Both the position numbers and the translations under genes were made by a program. The notes beneath the pieces were generated by a model. It ran no database searches. It saw nothing but the letters and a program-made list of their open reading frames with translations, and was not told where the DNA came from. From the NCBI GenBank assembly GCA_947499935.1, contig CANMQH010000028.1, positions 1 through 33,074 of the forward strand: a DNA stretch of 33,074 nucleotides, given 5' to 3'. Source of the DNA: an uncultured Algibacter sp. (GTDB taxonomy: Bacteria > Bacteroidota > Bacteroidia > Flavobacteriales > Flavobacteriaceae). Within the stretch, counting starts at the first letter, position 1. Each line of letters opens with the position of its first letter. Shown piece after piece: positions 9,962 through 19,380 of this stretch.

Positions 9962-10041
9962 CAGTCGATTTAATCATTTAATAAATATTTTTTTATTGTA
10001 AACCTTAAAAAAGAATTTATTGTTTTAATTTCGGCACATGA

Positions 10042-10070
10042 TTGTCAATTTTATAGAATAAAATTGACAA
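10042..10070. promoter_or_regulatory. Perfect 13-bp inverted repeat upstream of gmd
   Basis: TTGTCAATTTTAT and its exact reverse complement are separated by AGA and end 46 bases before the gmd start. No T tract follows, so it is unlikely to be a terminator. It looks like an operator or a 5'-leader hairpin acting on gmd. Confidence 0.5.
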
Positions 10071-10116
10071 AGCAAAACCAAACAGTTTGTATTAAAATTT
10101 ATTCAATTTATCATAT

Positions 10117-11229
10117 ATGAAAGTAGCATTTATTACTGGTGTCACAGGGCAAGATGGAGCTTATTTAAGTGAATTTTTATTAAAAAAAGGATATCAAGTA
10201 CACGGATTAAAAAGACGTTCTTCATTATTTAACACAGATCGTATTGACCATTTATATCAAGACCCACATGTAGATAACCGTAATTTCTTCTTGCATTATG
10301 GAGATATGACGGATAGCACCAACTTAATTAGATTGATAAAAGAAATTGAGCCAGATGAAATATACAATCTAGCAGCGATGAGTCATGTACAAGTATCTTT
10401 TGAAATCCCTGAATATACTGGTAATGCAGACGGCTTAGGCACATTAAGAATTCTAGATGCTGTACGTTTATTAGGTCTAGAAAAAAAGACCAGAATATAC
10501 CAAGCTTCTACTTCAGAATTGTATGGTAAAGTACAAGAAGTACCACAATCTGAAACCACACCATTTTATCCAAGAAGCCCATATGCCGTTGCCAAAATGT
10601 ATGCATATTGGATTACAGTAAATTATCGTGAGGCTTATGGTATGTATGCTTGTAACGGTATTCTATTTAATCACGAATCACCAATTAGGGGGGAAACTTT
10701 TGTAACTAGAAAAATAACCCGAGCAACATCAAGAATAGCACTTGGACTACAAGATAAATTATATTTAGGAAACCTTGACGCTAAAAGAGATTGGGGACAT
10801 GCTAAAGATTATGTAAGAATGATGTGGATGATACTTCAAGCAGAAGAGGCTGAAGATTGGGTAATCGCTACAGGAAAAACGACTACAGTTAGAGACTTTG
10901 TTAAAATGGCTTTTAATGAAGTAGGTATTGAACTTGAATTTAAAGGTACTGGGATTGAAGAAAAGGGCTTTGTTAAATCTTGTTCTAATCCAGAATTTAA
11001 ACTAGACATTGGAAAAGAAGTATTATCTGTAGACCCAAAATACTTTAGACCTACAGAGGTTGAGTTGCTTATTGGAGATGCCACTAAAGCTAACACAAAA
11101 CTTGGATGGACACCAGAATACAATCTTAAAGACCTAGTTAAAGACATGATGACTAGCGATGTCTCTTTAATGCAAAAAGACCAACATATTAAGCACGGGG
11201 GGTATCAAACTTTTAATTATTACGAATAA
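10117..11229 (+). CDS. gmd: GDP-mannose 4,6-dehydratase
   Basis: Gmd converts GDP-D-mannose to GDP-4-keto-6-deoxy-D-mannose, the first committed step to GDP-L-fucose, in the cytoplasm. The 370-residue protein is a short-chain dehydrogenase/reductase of usual length. The Rossmann glycine motif is GVTGQDG (8-14), and the catalytic set is Thr132 and Glu134 in STSELYG plus Tyr156 and Lys160 in [24 protein letters not shown] is the usual Gmd signature region. The next gene, fcl, performs the following step, so the two form a pathway pair with a 95-base gap. A 13-bp palindrome lies in the leader region. No glycosyltransferase or export genes are close by. Confidence 0.97.
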   Translation: MKVAFITGVTGQDGAYLSEFLLKKGYQVHGLKRRSSLFNTDRIDHLYQDPHVDNRNFFLHYGDMTDSTNLIRLIKEIEPDEIYNLAAMSHVQVSFEIPEYTGNADGLGTLRILDAVRLLGLEKKTRIYQASTSELYGKVQEVPQSETTPFYPRSPYAVAKMYAYWITVNYREAYGMYACNGILFNHESPIRGETFVTRKITRATSRIALGLQDKLYLGNLDAKRDWGHAKDYVRMMWMILQAEEAEDWVIATGKTTTVRDFVKMAFNEVGIELEFKGTGIEEKGFVKSCSNPEFKLDIGKEVLSVDPKYFRPTEVELLIGDATKANTKLGWTPEYNLKDLVKDMMTSDVSLMQKDQHIKHGGYQTFNYYE

Positions 11230-11324
11230 TAACGTTTTAATTACAAGACCAAGTACTTTTATTTATCTTTTACAAGATTGATTTATTTAATACATCGATT
11301 AAAAAGACCTAATTAGCATAATTC

Positions 11325-12404
11325 ATGGAAAAAAATTCCAAAATATACATAGCCGGACACAGAGGTCTGGTTGGTAGTGCCATACTAAAAAACTTAAGAA
11401 ACAGAGGCTATAGTAATTTTATTACTCGTACGCACAAAGAACTAGACTTAACAGACACTAAAGCAGTATCAGATTTTTTCTCAAAAGAAAAACCTGAATA
11501 TGTTTTTTTAGCCGCGGCAAAAGTTGGTGGCATTGTTGCCAACAACGTATACCGTGCTGATTTTATATATCAAAACCTTGCTATTCAAAACAACGTTATT
11601 CATCAGAGTTACACAAATAATGTTAAAAAGCTAATGTTTTTGGGTAGCACCTGCATATATCCAAAGTCTTGCCCTCAACCCATGAAAGAAGACTATTTAC
11701 TTACAGATATTCTGGAGTACACCAATGAGCCATATGCCATTGCTAAAATAGCTGGAATAAAAATGTGCGAAAGCTACAATTTACAGTATGACACCAATTT
11801 TATTTCTGTAATGCCAACAAATTTATATGGACCAAACGATAATTTCGATTTAGAAAAATCACATGTTCTTCCGGCATTAATTAGAAAAATACATTTAGGC
11901 CATGCTTTAGAAAAAAATGATTGGACACACATAAGAAAAGATATTGATAAAATGCCTATAGAGGGTATAAACGGTAGTTCATCAGAATCTGATATATTAA
12001 ACATTCTAAAAAAATATGGCATTATTACAGTTAATGGTGATGTCCAAATTGAAGTTTGGGGAAGCGGCAAACCTATGCGCGAATTCTTGTGGAGTGAAGA
12101 CATGGCAGATGCTTGTGTATTTTTAATGGAAGACATTAATTTTAAAGACTGCATAACAAACAATCCTGAAGTAAGAAACACACATATTAATATAGGCACT
12201 GGTGTAGACATTTCTATTAAAGACCTTGCATCACTAATAAAAAAGATTATTGGTTTTAAAGGGGAACTTTATTTTAACGCAGATAAACCAGATGGTACTA
12301 TGAAAAAACTAACCGATGTTTCAAAATTACATGACTTAGGATGGAAGCACAAAATAACGCTAGAGGACGGTATTAAAAAATTATACAATTGGTTTTCTAA
12401 TTAA
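11325..12404 (+). CDS. fcl: GDP-L-fucose synthase
   Basis: Fcl (WcaG) is the 3,5-epimerase/4-reductase that turns the Gmd product into GDP-L-fucose. The NADPH-binding motif is GHRGLVG (11-17). Catalytic residues are visible as Cys110 in GSTCIYP, Tyr137 and Lys141 in YAIAK, and His180 in KSHVLPALIRK. At 359 residues it is some 35-40 longer than the E. coli enzyme because of a charged insert around residues 195-240 (EKNDWTHIRKDIDK onward); longer Fcl proteins of this kind are usual in Bacteroidota. It is followed by a terminator, so gmd-fcl is probably a two-gene unit. Confidence 0.96.
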   Translation: MEKNSKIYIAGHRGLVGSAILKNLRNRGYSNFITRTHKELDLTDTKAVSDFFSKEKPEYVFLAAAKVGGIVANNVYRADFIYQNLAIQNNVIHQSYTNNVKKLMFLGSTCIYPKSCPQPMKEDYLLTDILEYTNEPYAIAKIAGIKMCESYNLQYDTNFISVMPTNLYGPNDNFDLEKSHVLPALIRKIHLGHALEKNDWTHIRKDIDKMPIEGINGSSSESDILNILKKYGIITVNGDVQIEVWGSGKPMREFLWSEDMADACVFLMEDINFKDCITNNPEVRNTHINIGTGVDISIKDLASLIKKIIGFKGELYFNADKPDGTMKKLTDVSKLHDLGWKHKITLEDGIKKLYNWFSN

Positions 12405-12433
12405 AACATTCCAATAAATTTGAGAACTATTAC

Positions 12434-12470
12434 AACTAATAAGCTTTAGAACTAATAAGCTTTAGAACTA
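12434..12470 (+). repeat. 16-bp tandem repeat forming a duplicated terminator arm
   Basis: AACTAATAAGCTTTAG occurs twice head to tail (12434-12449, 12450-12465), followed by the first five bases of a third copy. Each copy can pair with the single opposite arm at 12493-12506. Confidence 0.85.
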
Positions 12471-12523
12471 AAATCAAATTATTTAATTTTAATTCTAAAG
12501 CTTATTCAAATCTATTTTTTTTT
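12454..12523 (+). terminator. Terminator downstream of fcl
   Basis: The arm at 12454-12474 (AATAAGCTTTAGAAC onward) pairs with 12486-12506 over 21 bp with one mismatch, followed after a few bases by a run of nine T. The upstream tandem copy at 12438-12451 offers an alternative 14-bp pairing with the same right arm. Confidence 0.8.
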
Positions 12524-12819
12524 CATCTCAATACATTGAATTCATATTTTTGATAGATTAAATTATTTTTTTGTGTTTTTTTTCAAGAAATTACTTGTTT
12601 AATTTATTAAGAACTTACACTACCATCATTCTTATATACCGTGCCTTATGTTTTATTAAACATAAAACTAGAATAACCACTTATTAAATAAGACATCTTC
12701 AATTATTCTGTTATAGCCAATTATTTAATTTTTTATATAATCTTAAAACTAGATTTAAACGTATAATATGTAAATTGTAATTGATTAAATCTTTAGTACT
12801 TGGAAACTCTCAAATGCAG

Positions 12820-12870
12820 TTCATCGAAAAATACTTATGTATTTCGTCGAAAAAAAAATTATTTTCGTCG
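12820..12870. promoter_or_regulatory. Three helically phased TTCRTCG repeats
   Basis: TTCATCG (12820), TTCGTCG (12843) and TTCGTCG (12864) are direct repeats spaced 23 and 21 bases, that is about two DNA turns, upstream of the operon starting at 12944. The first two are followed by A runs. This spacing is typical of direct-repeat binding by dimeric regulators such as LytTR proteins, but the motif itself is not one I recognise. The rest of 12524-12943 is gene-free A+T-rich DNA. Confidence 0.45.
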
Positions 12871-12943
12871 TTTATTTTTTGTTTTTAAAAATTATTGTTA
12901 ATATAGCAACATTAATACTTTTTTAATCCCCCTAATTAGAACT

Positions 12944-13495
12944 GTGAAGTATTTATCCCTAAAAATTAGTAACCTACTACTAATCTTATTCATTTTTGTT
13001 TCCCTAGAGAGCATCAGCCAAACTGATGATTTCAATAATATAACAGAAACATTAAATGTATCAGGTAATAACGCTCAAACCAATAGTGGATCCATATCAT
13101 ATTCCGTTGGAGAAGTATTCTATAGTTATATAGGTCAAAACACATACAATCTTTCTCAAGGTATACAACACGCTAAAGAATCTACACGAATTGAAGAAAA
13201 CACAGGTACCCCAGAAGATACTGATATATTAAGAGAACAGCCTTTAGGTGAGATATCTATGTACCCAAATCCAACAACAAATTTTGTAACTTTAGCTATT
13301 AAGGGTGTTGTTTCATTTGAGAATAAACAACGTACTTACTATCTTTATGATTTTCAAGGAAAACTTTTAAAACAAAATAAAATCACCCAAGATTATACAG
13401 AAATCGATTTAAGCAATCTTAGTACATCACTTTATCTTTTGCAAGTTTTTGTTGATGATCTGATATGGAAAACGTTTAAAATATCAAAAAAATAA
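12944..13495 (+). CDS. Small secreted protein with T9SS sorting domain, function unknown
   Basis: This 183-residue protein starts at GTG; the encoded MKYLSLKISNLLLILFIFVS is a good signal peptide and no better ATG precedes it. The mature part contains SGSISYSVGEVFYSYIG followed by NLSQGIQHA, a short motif region seen in many small Bacteroidota T9SS proteins. From about residue 100 a type A sorting domain follows (YPNPTTNFVTLAI, LYDFQGKLL, LSTSLYLLQV). Only some 75 residues lie between signal and sorting domain, so it looks like a surface-anchored small module and no enzyme. It is the first gene of a three-gene operon, 5 bases before the next start. Confidence 0.8.
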   Translation: MKYLSLKISNLLLILFIFVSLESISQTDDFNNITETLNVSGNNAQTNSGSISYSVGEVFYSYIGQNTYNLSQGIQHAKESTRIEENTGTPEDTDILREQPLGEISMYPNPTTNFVTLAIKGVVSFENKQRTYYLYDFQGKLLKQNKITQDYTEIDLSNLSTSLYLLQVFVDDLIWKTFKISKK

Positions 13496-13500
13496 TACTG

Positions 13501-14238
13501 ATGAAATATTCTTCTGCTTTACTCCTCTTTATTTTGACCACTTTTAGTGTTTTTTCTCAAACACCAGAAAAAATGAGTTATCAAGCTATCATACGAGATG
13601 GAGACAATAATTTGGTTACAGATAGTAATGTTAGTATAAAAATTTTATTTCATCAAAACGCTCCTAATGGAACAAACGTTTATGAAGAAACACATTCTAT
13701 TACTACAAATAACAATGGGCTTGCAACTTTAGAAATTGGTACTGGTTTAGCCTCTAATGGCAACTTTAATACAATTCCTTGGGAAGAAGGCACTTATTTT
13801 ATAGAAACACAAGTTGATATAACTGGCGGTTCAAGTTTTAACATCATAGGTGTTAGTCAACTTCTAAGTGTACCTTTTGCTTTACATGCTAAATCGGCAG
13901 AAAAAATAATCGGTCCAAATGGAACCAACCCTTTAAGAGCCGAAATTATACCATTTTCAAATTCTCGAAGCATTATCAATTCAGATATAAACAATACTAT
14001 AGCTTGTACGGCTTCTGCAACTTTAACCCTAACCACTGGTTTTTCATCTATGAATATTGGAGATACTATTAATTTAGAGGCTCATAATGGGGCTGTCCTA
14101 AGTATCAAAGGTGCAAACGGAGTTACTATTAACTACACCAATGCTGGTAACGCTGAGTTTGTTAGCAACGCTGGAAATGTAAGATTTGGTTTGCTTAGAA
14201 AATCTGGACAAAATGCATACATAATCTCAGGACAATGA
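13501..14238 (+). CDS. Secreted protein of the PEKMSYQAIIRD type, function unknown
   Basis: The 245-residue product has a signal peptide ending near SVFSQ, then PEKMSYQAIIRDGDNNLV and SQLLSVPFALHAKSAE. This N-terminal beta-rich domain (about residues 20-135) is common at the start of Bacteroidota surface proteins, often ahead of fibre or collagen-like regions. Here the C-terminal half is a compact, beta-rich segment (SATLTLTTGFSSMNIGDT, then NGAVLSIKGANGV) of about 100 residues with no sorting domain that I can see. It sits between a T9SS protein and the beta-helix protein and its stop codon overlaps the next start as ATGA, so its product probably works with them. No enzymatic role can be read. 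Confidence 0.75.
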   Translation: MKYSSALLLFILTTFSVFSQTPEKMSYQAIIRDGDNNLVTDSNVSIKILFHQNAPNGTNVYEETHSITTNNNGLATLEIGTGLASNGNFNTIPWEEGTYFIETQVDITGGSSFNIIGVSQLLSVPFALHAKSAEKIIGPNGTNPLRAEIIPFSNSRSIINSDINNTIACTASATLTLTTGFSSMNIGDTINLEAHNGAVLSIKGANGVTINYTNAGNAEFVSNAGNVRFGLLRKSGQNAYIISGQ

Positions 14239-16970
14239 AACAGTTAGTATTCTTTTTACTATTATCATCATTTACATATTCGCAAAATTATCATTATGCC
14301 ATAGATAGAACTAAAGATACTCAACCTCCTTCTGTTCCATCAAATCTAACATCTAGTAATACAACAGAAACAAGTACCACGATATCTTGGGATGCTGCAA
14401 CCGATAACATTAATGTTACAAATTACCAAGTGTATAATAATGGTATATTATTGGTAAATTCTACAGGAGGAATTTCTACAACATTTGTATTAACAGGTTT
14501 AAATCCTTCTACAGATTATTCTCTAACCATTAGAGCCATAGATGCTGCAGGTAATATTTCTGGAGACAGCAATATTGAGAATTTCACAACAAACTCTGCT
14601 ACAATTGCAGACACCACACCACCCTCTAACCCTCTAAATTTAGAAGTAAGTAATATTAGCGAAACTAGTGCAGATTTAACTTGGAGTGTATCTACAGATA
14701 ATTTAGCTGTAATTGATTACCAAGTGTATAATAATGGAACATTAATAATAGCATCCACCGGAGGAGTTGATATAACGACCACATTAACTGGATTAAACCC
14801 TGGAACTGACTACAACATATCTGTAAGAGCCATAGATGCCGCTGGTAATATTTCTGGAGATAGTAATAATGTAGAATTTACAACAGCAATAGAAAACACA
14901 ACTGTCAATTTGGATGAGAACCTAAAAGATGAAATCGCTTTTTTTTCGGCCAAACTTTTACCAATAGCTTCAAAAGATAGTTTACAATATTATCTAGATA
15001 CGTACAAATCTGTTCGTCTAGAGAAAGGAGATTATAACAACAGATTAACTATTAATATGTCTTCCAACCAAAAGCTTTTTGGTCATCCATCCATCAGCTT
15101 CATCCCTAATATCAATGTAGTTTCAGGAAGTGATGGTATATGGATTGAAAGTGTTGATAGCGAAATAACAATGGAATCTGGAGCACCTATAAAAAACAGC
15201 ACCTTCAAATCTCTAATTACAACCCGAATTAATGGTACAAATGTTCAATTAGAAGATAATACATTTATAAACCTAAGTAGAACACCATTTATTATAGACT
15301 GTAGTTCTGGAGGTTATATGAGAAACAATAAGTTTATCAAACATTTGATACAAGGAAATTCACCTATGATTCATTTAAGAGGTAACGACGCCACACCAAG
15401 TTATGGTAATGTTAACGTCTGGATAAACTTTTTAACTGCTGCTGGAGATGCAGGAATTTATGAGAATATGGGTGACTTGAATATTATTGGTATTGATGGA
15501 GAAGCTTGGAATTTTAGCAATAAAACTACTACAAATGCAATGGTATATGCTAGAAAAATGAAAGACTTTAAAATAGGAACATGGTCTGGAGCAGCTGGAT
15601 TTGCAATAAACAAGAAGCCTGTTTTTGATATAGAAGCCGAAAACTTACATATGATTTACAAAACCACAACTTCTCATGGAGGTGGCAAAAGTAAAATAAC
15701 AGGGAATACTAATGTATTTTTATTGGATGGTAAGCATGAAGGATACGATGTAAATACCACTAGTGCTGGTTTTAACTTTCAGGGTCATTTTGACAATGAT
15801 GATACTTTTTTAAATGGCAATCAACTACGTTCTGAAATCACGGATATTACATCAAAAAACAAATTAAAAGAAACTATTTTAGGCACTAAACACAAACCTT
15901 GGGATAGATATGAATACGAAAAATTACCAAATCCAACTGGTGAAAATTGGGCTAATGAAAGACTAGGGAAAACTGACAAAACTTCTTACATACAAAACCT
16001 AATAGACACCAATAACATAGCCGAATTAGACGAAGGGATATACTATATAGCTTCAACATTAAAACTAAAAGCTAATCAGGGCATAGTAGGCATGGGTACG
16101 GGTAAAACTGCTATTGTTGGATTAACTGATGATTTCCCATTAATTACTGCCGCTGATGTTGGTAGTGGTAAAATTTTCACCCTATCAAACATGACTCTTC
16201 AAGGAGGTAGCAAAGGTATCTTTTTTAAAAGGTCAGAAGCTTTACAATTGCAATTAACAAGCTTAAACTTTAAATATCTGGTATTCAGAAACCAAAAAAA
16301 TGGAATTCATTTTTTTCAATTTTATGGTTTAGACAACAGTTTCTTTGATTATGTAAATTTCGTAAATTGTGATATTGGTCTTTTTCAACAACCTGATTAT
16401 AGATCTCTAAGCGGCGGAGAAACTGATGTTATGATGTATATTGATAAATGCGTGTTCTACAGATGTCAGTTCATAAATAACAATATAGCTATGAGCTTAT
16501 TAGCACATCGTGCTAATAATCTAAATGGTTGGGTAGAATGCAACTTTAAAGGCAACAAAATCGCTGCTGATATACAAAATAGTAATACATCATTTTTTGC
16601 TAATTGTGATTTCTCAGAAAATACTGGAGAATATGTTATTGGTAGGGTATCGGAGACCAATTTTTATTCTTGTAACTTTAGTGGAAATACCGCAAATGAT
16701 ATTCTAAAAACAGATGCTGCATATATTGAGGGATGTAACTTTACAGATAATATTAATTTGTTTTCTGACGGTAGAGATGCGGAAAGTTACATAATAAACT
16801 CTACCATAACTGGTGATGTTGGAAACCTTAAAAAAGGAATGATTGTTAACAGTAATATGCTATCAAATCCAAATCTTAGTAAAACATTAGTTGATATTAA
16901 AGATGGTAATAGCACTATATTGATAAATGATTCCCCTAATCCCTATCCTCAATATTTGATAAAGCATTAA
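14235..16970 (+). CDS. Secreted protein with two fibronectin type III domains and a probable beta-helix
   Basis: At 911 residues this is the largest product of the operon. A signal peptide (MKQLVFFLLLSSFTYS) is followed by two fibronectin type III domains (about 31-118 and 128-217; both contain YQVYNNG, LTGLNP and RAIDAAGNISGDSN). The remaining 690 residues look like right-handed beta-helix, possibly in two units: one begins at YLDTYKSVRLEKGDYNN and another near residue 588 at NLIDTNNIAELDEGIYYIAS, then GIVGMGTGKTAIVGL. These starts resemble the pectate-lyase-3 type entry of beta-helix enzymes. Repeated N-S/N-C-x-F patterns (VECNFKGNKI, FFANCDFSENT, FYSCNFSGNTA) are typical coils. It could be a polysaccharide lyase, an epimerase or an adhesin; no catalytic set can be assigned. 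No T9SS C-terminal domain is present. Confidence 0.72.
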   Translation: MKQLVFFLLLSSFTYSQNYHYAIDRTKDTQPPSVPSNLTSSNTTETSTTISWDAATDNINVTNYQVYNNGILLVNSTGGISTTFVLTGLNPSTDYSLTIRAIDAAGNISGDSNIENFTTNSATIADTTPPSNPLNLEVSNISETSADLTWSVSTDNLAVIDYQVYNNGTLIIASTGGVDITTTLTGLNPGTDYNISVRAIDAAGNISGDSNNVEFTTAIENTTVNLDENLKDEIAFFSAKLLPIASKDSLQYYLDTYKSVRLEKGDYNNRLTINMSSNQKLFGHPSISFIPNINVVSGSDGIWIESVDSEITMESGAPIKNSTFKSLITTRINGTNVQLEDNTFINLSRTPFIIDCSSGGYMRNNKFIKHLIQGNSPMIHLRGNDATPSYGNVNVWINFLTAAGDAGIYENMGDLNIIGIDGEAWNFSNKTTTNAMVYARKMKDFKIGTWSGAAGFAINKKPVFDIEAENLHMIYKTTTSHGGGKSKITGNTNVFLLDGKHEGYDVNTTSAGFNFQGHFDNDDTFLNGNQLRSEITDITSKNKLKETILGTKHKPWDRYEYEKLPNPTGENWANERLGKTDKTSYIQNLIDTNNIAELDEGIYYIASTLKLKANQGIVGMGTGKTAIVGLTDDFPLITAADVGSGKIFTLSNMTLQGGSKGIFFKRSEALQLQLTSLNFKYLVFRNQKNGIHFFQFYGLDNSFFDYVNFVNCDIGLFQQPDYRSLSGGETDVMMYIDKCVFYRCQFINNNIAMSLLAHRANNLNGWVECNFKGNKIAADIQNSNTSFFANCDFSENTGEYVIGRVSETNFYSCNFSGNTANDILKTDAAYIEGCNFTDNINLFSDGRDAESYIINSTITGDVGNLKKGMIVNSNMLSNPNLSKTLVDIKDGNSTILINDSPNPYPQYLIKH

Positions 16971-17118
16971 ATTAACCACACTATGCTCCAAAGTCTTTGT
17001 AAGTTAAAAACTCAGAATTAAATTATTTATAGTTTAATCCTGTTTTAAAATATAGCCATCAAATTTACACCCTCTTTTATTTGTAATTTGTATTTTGGAT
17101 TAAATTTTATAATCCGTC

Positions 17119-18588
17119 ATGACGTCTACCCAAATAATACTTTTAATTGCTGCTTATTTTACAGTACTTATCATTATCTCTTATTTTACTGGAAAAGAAG
17201 ATAGTAACGATGCCTTTTTTAAAGCTAACAAATCTGCGCCATGGTATTTAGTAGCTTTTGGTATGATAGGCGCTTCTCTATCAGGAGTAACCTTTATATC
17301 AGTTCCTGGTATGGTAGAAGGGCAACAATTTGCTTACATGCAGGGCGTTTTTGGTTTTTTTATTGGTTATCTTTTTATTTTATTTGTTCTACTACCTATA
17401 TACTATAGTCTTAATGTCACTTCTATTTATCAGTATTTAGAACAGCGTTTTGGCACAATAAGCTATAAAACTGGAGCATTCTTTTTCTTACTATCTAGAG
17501 TAACTGGTGCTTCGTTTAGATTGTTTTTAGTCGCCTTATCTATGCAATATATTGTTTTTGAGAATATGGGTGTTCCTTTTTGGGTCACAGTAGTCGTCTC
17601 TATATTGTTAATTTGGGTGTATACAAACCGAGGCGGAATAAAAACCATTATATGGACAGACACCTTACAAACCCTAGCCATGCTTGTTGCTGTAGGAACG
17701 GCTATATATTTAATTAATGACAAATTAGATTGGACCTATATTGAAGTCTTACAATCGGAGACGTTTTCAAATAGAAGTCAGATTTTCTTTTTCGATGATT
17801 TTAACGCTAAAACCTATTTTTGGAAATATTTTATAGGTGGTATTTTTATTGCCATAGCCATGACAGGTTTAGATCAAGATATGATGCAAAAAAACCTGAC
17901 TTGTAAAAACAAAAAAGAAGCCCAAAAAAACATGTTTACTATGGCTAGCTTAGTGGTTATTGTAAACTTTTTCTTTTTATCGCTTGGGGCATTATTATTT
18001 ATTTACGCTAGTAAAACAGGTATAGAAATTCCTATTTTAAATAACAAAGCACGAACCGATTTACTGTTTCCAGAAATAGCCATGAATCATAATTTAGGTC
18101 TTGGTCTTGCCATTACTTTTATTATTGGCTTAATTGCTGCTGCATACTCTAGTGCAGATTCCGCCTTAACATCTTTAACAACATCATTTTCTATCGATTT
18201 TTTGAATATAGAAAAACTACCATTAAACCAACAAAAACCATTACGCAAAAAAGTACATATTGGTGTCTCTATTGTTTTAATACTCGTTGTTATTATTTTT
18301 AACGAACTAGAAGGTAATGTGGTTAGTAACTTATTTAAATTTGCAACATTTACTTATGGCCCGCTTCTTGGTTTATTTGCATTTGGTATTTTAACCAAGT
18401 ATCAAATTAGAGATCAATATACCTGGATTATCGGGTTACTTTCCATAATTATAACCTTTGGTATAACATCTTTACCAAAAAGTGTTATTGGTGACTATCA
18501 GTTTCATTGGGAAATTCTACCATTAAATGGTATGATTACTTTTTTAGGCCTGCTCTTAATTTCTAAAAAAACTAATATTGCTTCGTAG
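17119..18588 (+). CDS. Sodium:solute symporter (SSS family)
   Basis: The 489-residue integral membrane protein belongs to the SSS (SLC5-like) family, which couples solute uptake to the sodium gradient. It has the usual length and roughly a dozen or more hydrophobic segments, beginning with IILLIAAYFTVLIIISYFTG. The conserved family region GLIAAAYSSADSALTSL (residues 337-353) and an early GMIGASLSGVTFISVPG are present. The substrate (sugar, amino acid, sialic acid, other) cannot be told from sequence alone. It overlaps by 17 bases, tail to tail, with the CoA-binding protein gene. Its 148-base upstream gap has no clear terminator for the preceding operon. Confidence 0.9.
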   Translation: MTSTQIILLIAAYFTVLIIISYFTGKEDSNDAFFKANKSAPWYLVAFGMIGASLSGVTFISVPGMVEGQQFAYMQGVFGFFIGYLFILFVLLPIYYSLNVTSIYQYLEQRFGTISYKTGAFFFLLSRVTGASFRLFLVALSMQYIVFENMGVPFWVTVVVSILLIWVYTNRGGIKTIIWTDTLQTLAMLVAVGTAIYLINDKLDWTYIEVLQSETFSNRSQIFFFDDFNAKTYFWKYFIGGIFIAIAMTGLDQDMMQKNLTCKNKKEAQKNMFTMASLVVIVNFFFLSLGALLFIYASKTGIEIPILNNKARTDLLFPEIAMNHNLGLGLAITFIIGLIAAAYSSADSALTSLTTSFSIDFLNIEKLPLNQQKPLRKKVHIGVSIVLILVVIIFNELEGNVVSNLFKFATFTYGPLLGLFAFGILTKYQIRDQYTWIIGLLSIIITFGITSLPKSVIGDYQFHWEILPLNGMITFLGLLLISKKTNIAS

Positions 18589-18934
18589 ATAGTAATACCA
18601 GAGTACAAGCAGCCTCAAAAAGGATGTTATTCTCACTTAAAATATTATACAACTCAGGATTCTCGGTGCCCGGATTAAAAATAACCCGCTTAGGTTTTAA
18701 TGATATGATATAGTCATAATATTCTTTTTGCCGTTTAGGATTTAAATATAAAGTTACTGTATCAATATTATTGTAAGGTAGTAATTCTGTATCTATTTCT
18801 ACACCCGAAACAACCCCTTTTTTTAAACCAAAAGCCACAACCTCATGTTTATTAGCTACTAATTTTTGTACCGCATAGTTAGAATATCGGTTTGGTTTTA
18901 ATGATGCACCAAGTACTAATGTTTTTTTACTCAT
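18572..18934 (-). CDS. CoA-binding domain protein
   Basis: A 120-residue single-domain protein with the Rossmann-like CoA_binding fold, of the YccU type. The start TLVLGASLKPNRYSNYAVQK is the nucleotide-binding loop region. It is followed by NIDTVTLYLNPKRQKEYYDY and the conserved VIFNPGTENPEL. Length matches the stand-alone family. Function is only broadly known: CoA binding in the cytoplasm. Its 3' end overlaps the symporter gene on the opposite strand. Confidence 0.85.
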   Translation of the reverse strand: MSKKTLVLGASLKPNRYSNYAVQKLVANKHEVVAFGLKKGVVSGVEIDTELLPYNNIDTVTLYLNPKRQKEYYDYIISLKPKRVIFNPGTENPELYNILSENNILFEAACTLVLLSTKQY

Positions 18935-19141
18935 ATATTTAATGTGTTAAAATCATGTTAATCTGTAATTGATACAGTAACAGAAATTAAAGTTTTGCGT
19001 CTAGCCTATAAGATTAGTTAAAAATGAAACCAATCACAATTAAAAAACACTCTATTTTTTTAAAGGATTTTTGCAAACAAAAACAATGTTTAATACCTTT
19101 CTATTTATAGTTGATGGTTAGTGTAAGTTAGGTATTAAATA

Positions 19142-19180
19142 AAAACCCTAAAAACTTAAATGTTTTTGGGGTTTTGTTTT
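19142..19180 (+). terminator. Terminator-like hairpin without an upstream coding gene
   Basis: AAAACCCTAAAAAC pairs with GTTTTTGGGGTTTT across a 6-base loop, with one mismatch, then TTTTGTTTT follows on the + strand. Confidence 0.65.
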
Positions 19181-19348
19181 AAAATCATTCATAAGACTGA
19201 TAATTATTTAATTACAAAAAATAAATACAATAAAAAAACATCAGTATTCGTTACAAAATAATACAATCTAGCTAATAGCAATAGAATAATTATTTAGAGT
19301 TAGTCATCTACAAATTAGTATTCGCATTTAATAGATTCGTATTTTTCA

Positions 19349-19380
19349 AAAAGCCTAAAATATATTTTTAGGCTTTTTTT
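19349..19380 (+). terminator. Terminator-like hairpin without an upstream coding gene
   Basis: AAAAAGCCTAAAA pairs with TTTTTAGGCTTTTT around a short AT loop and ends in a T run on the + strand. Confidence 0.7.

Noticed and set aside
10026-10033. TAATTTCG as a gmd promoter -7 box
   Set aside because: One mismatch to TAnnTTTG and the nearest upstream TTG is 27 bases away, outside the usual spacing.
10836-12211. Antisense open frames opposite gmd and fcl, and similar ones opposite htpG, fabH and the helicase
   Set aside because: They mirror the codon pattern of strongly supported genes on the other strand and have no independent support.
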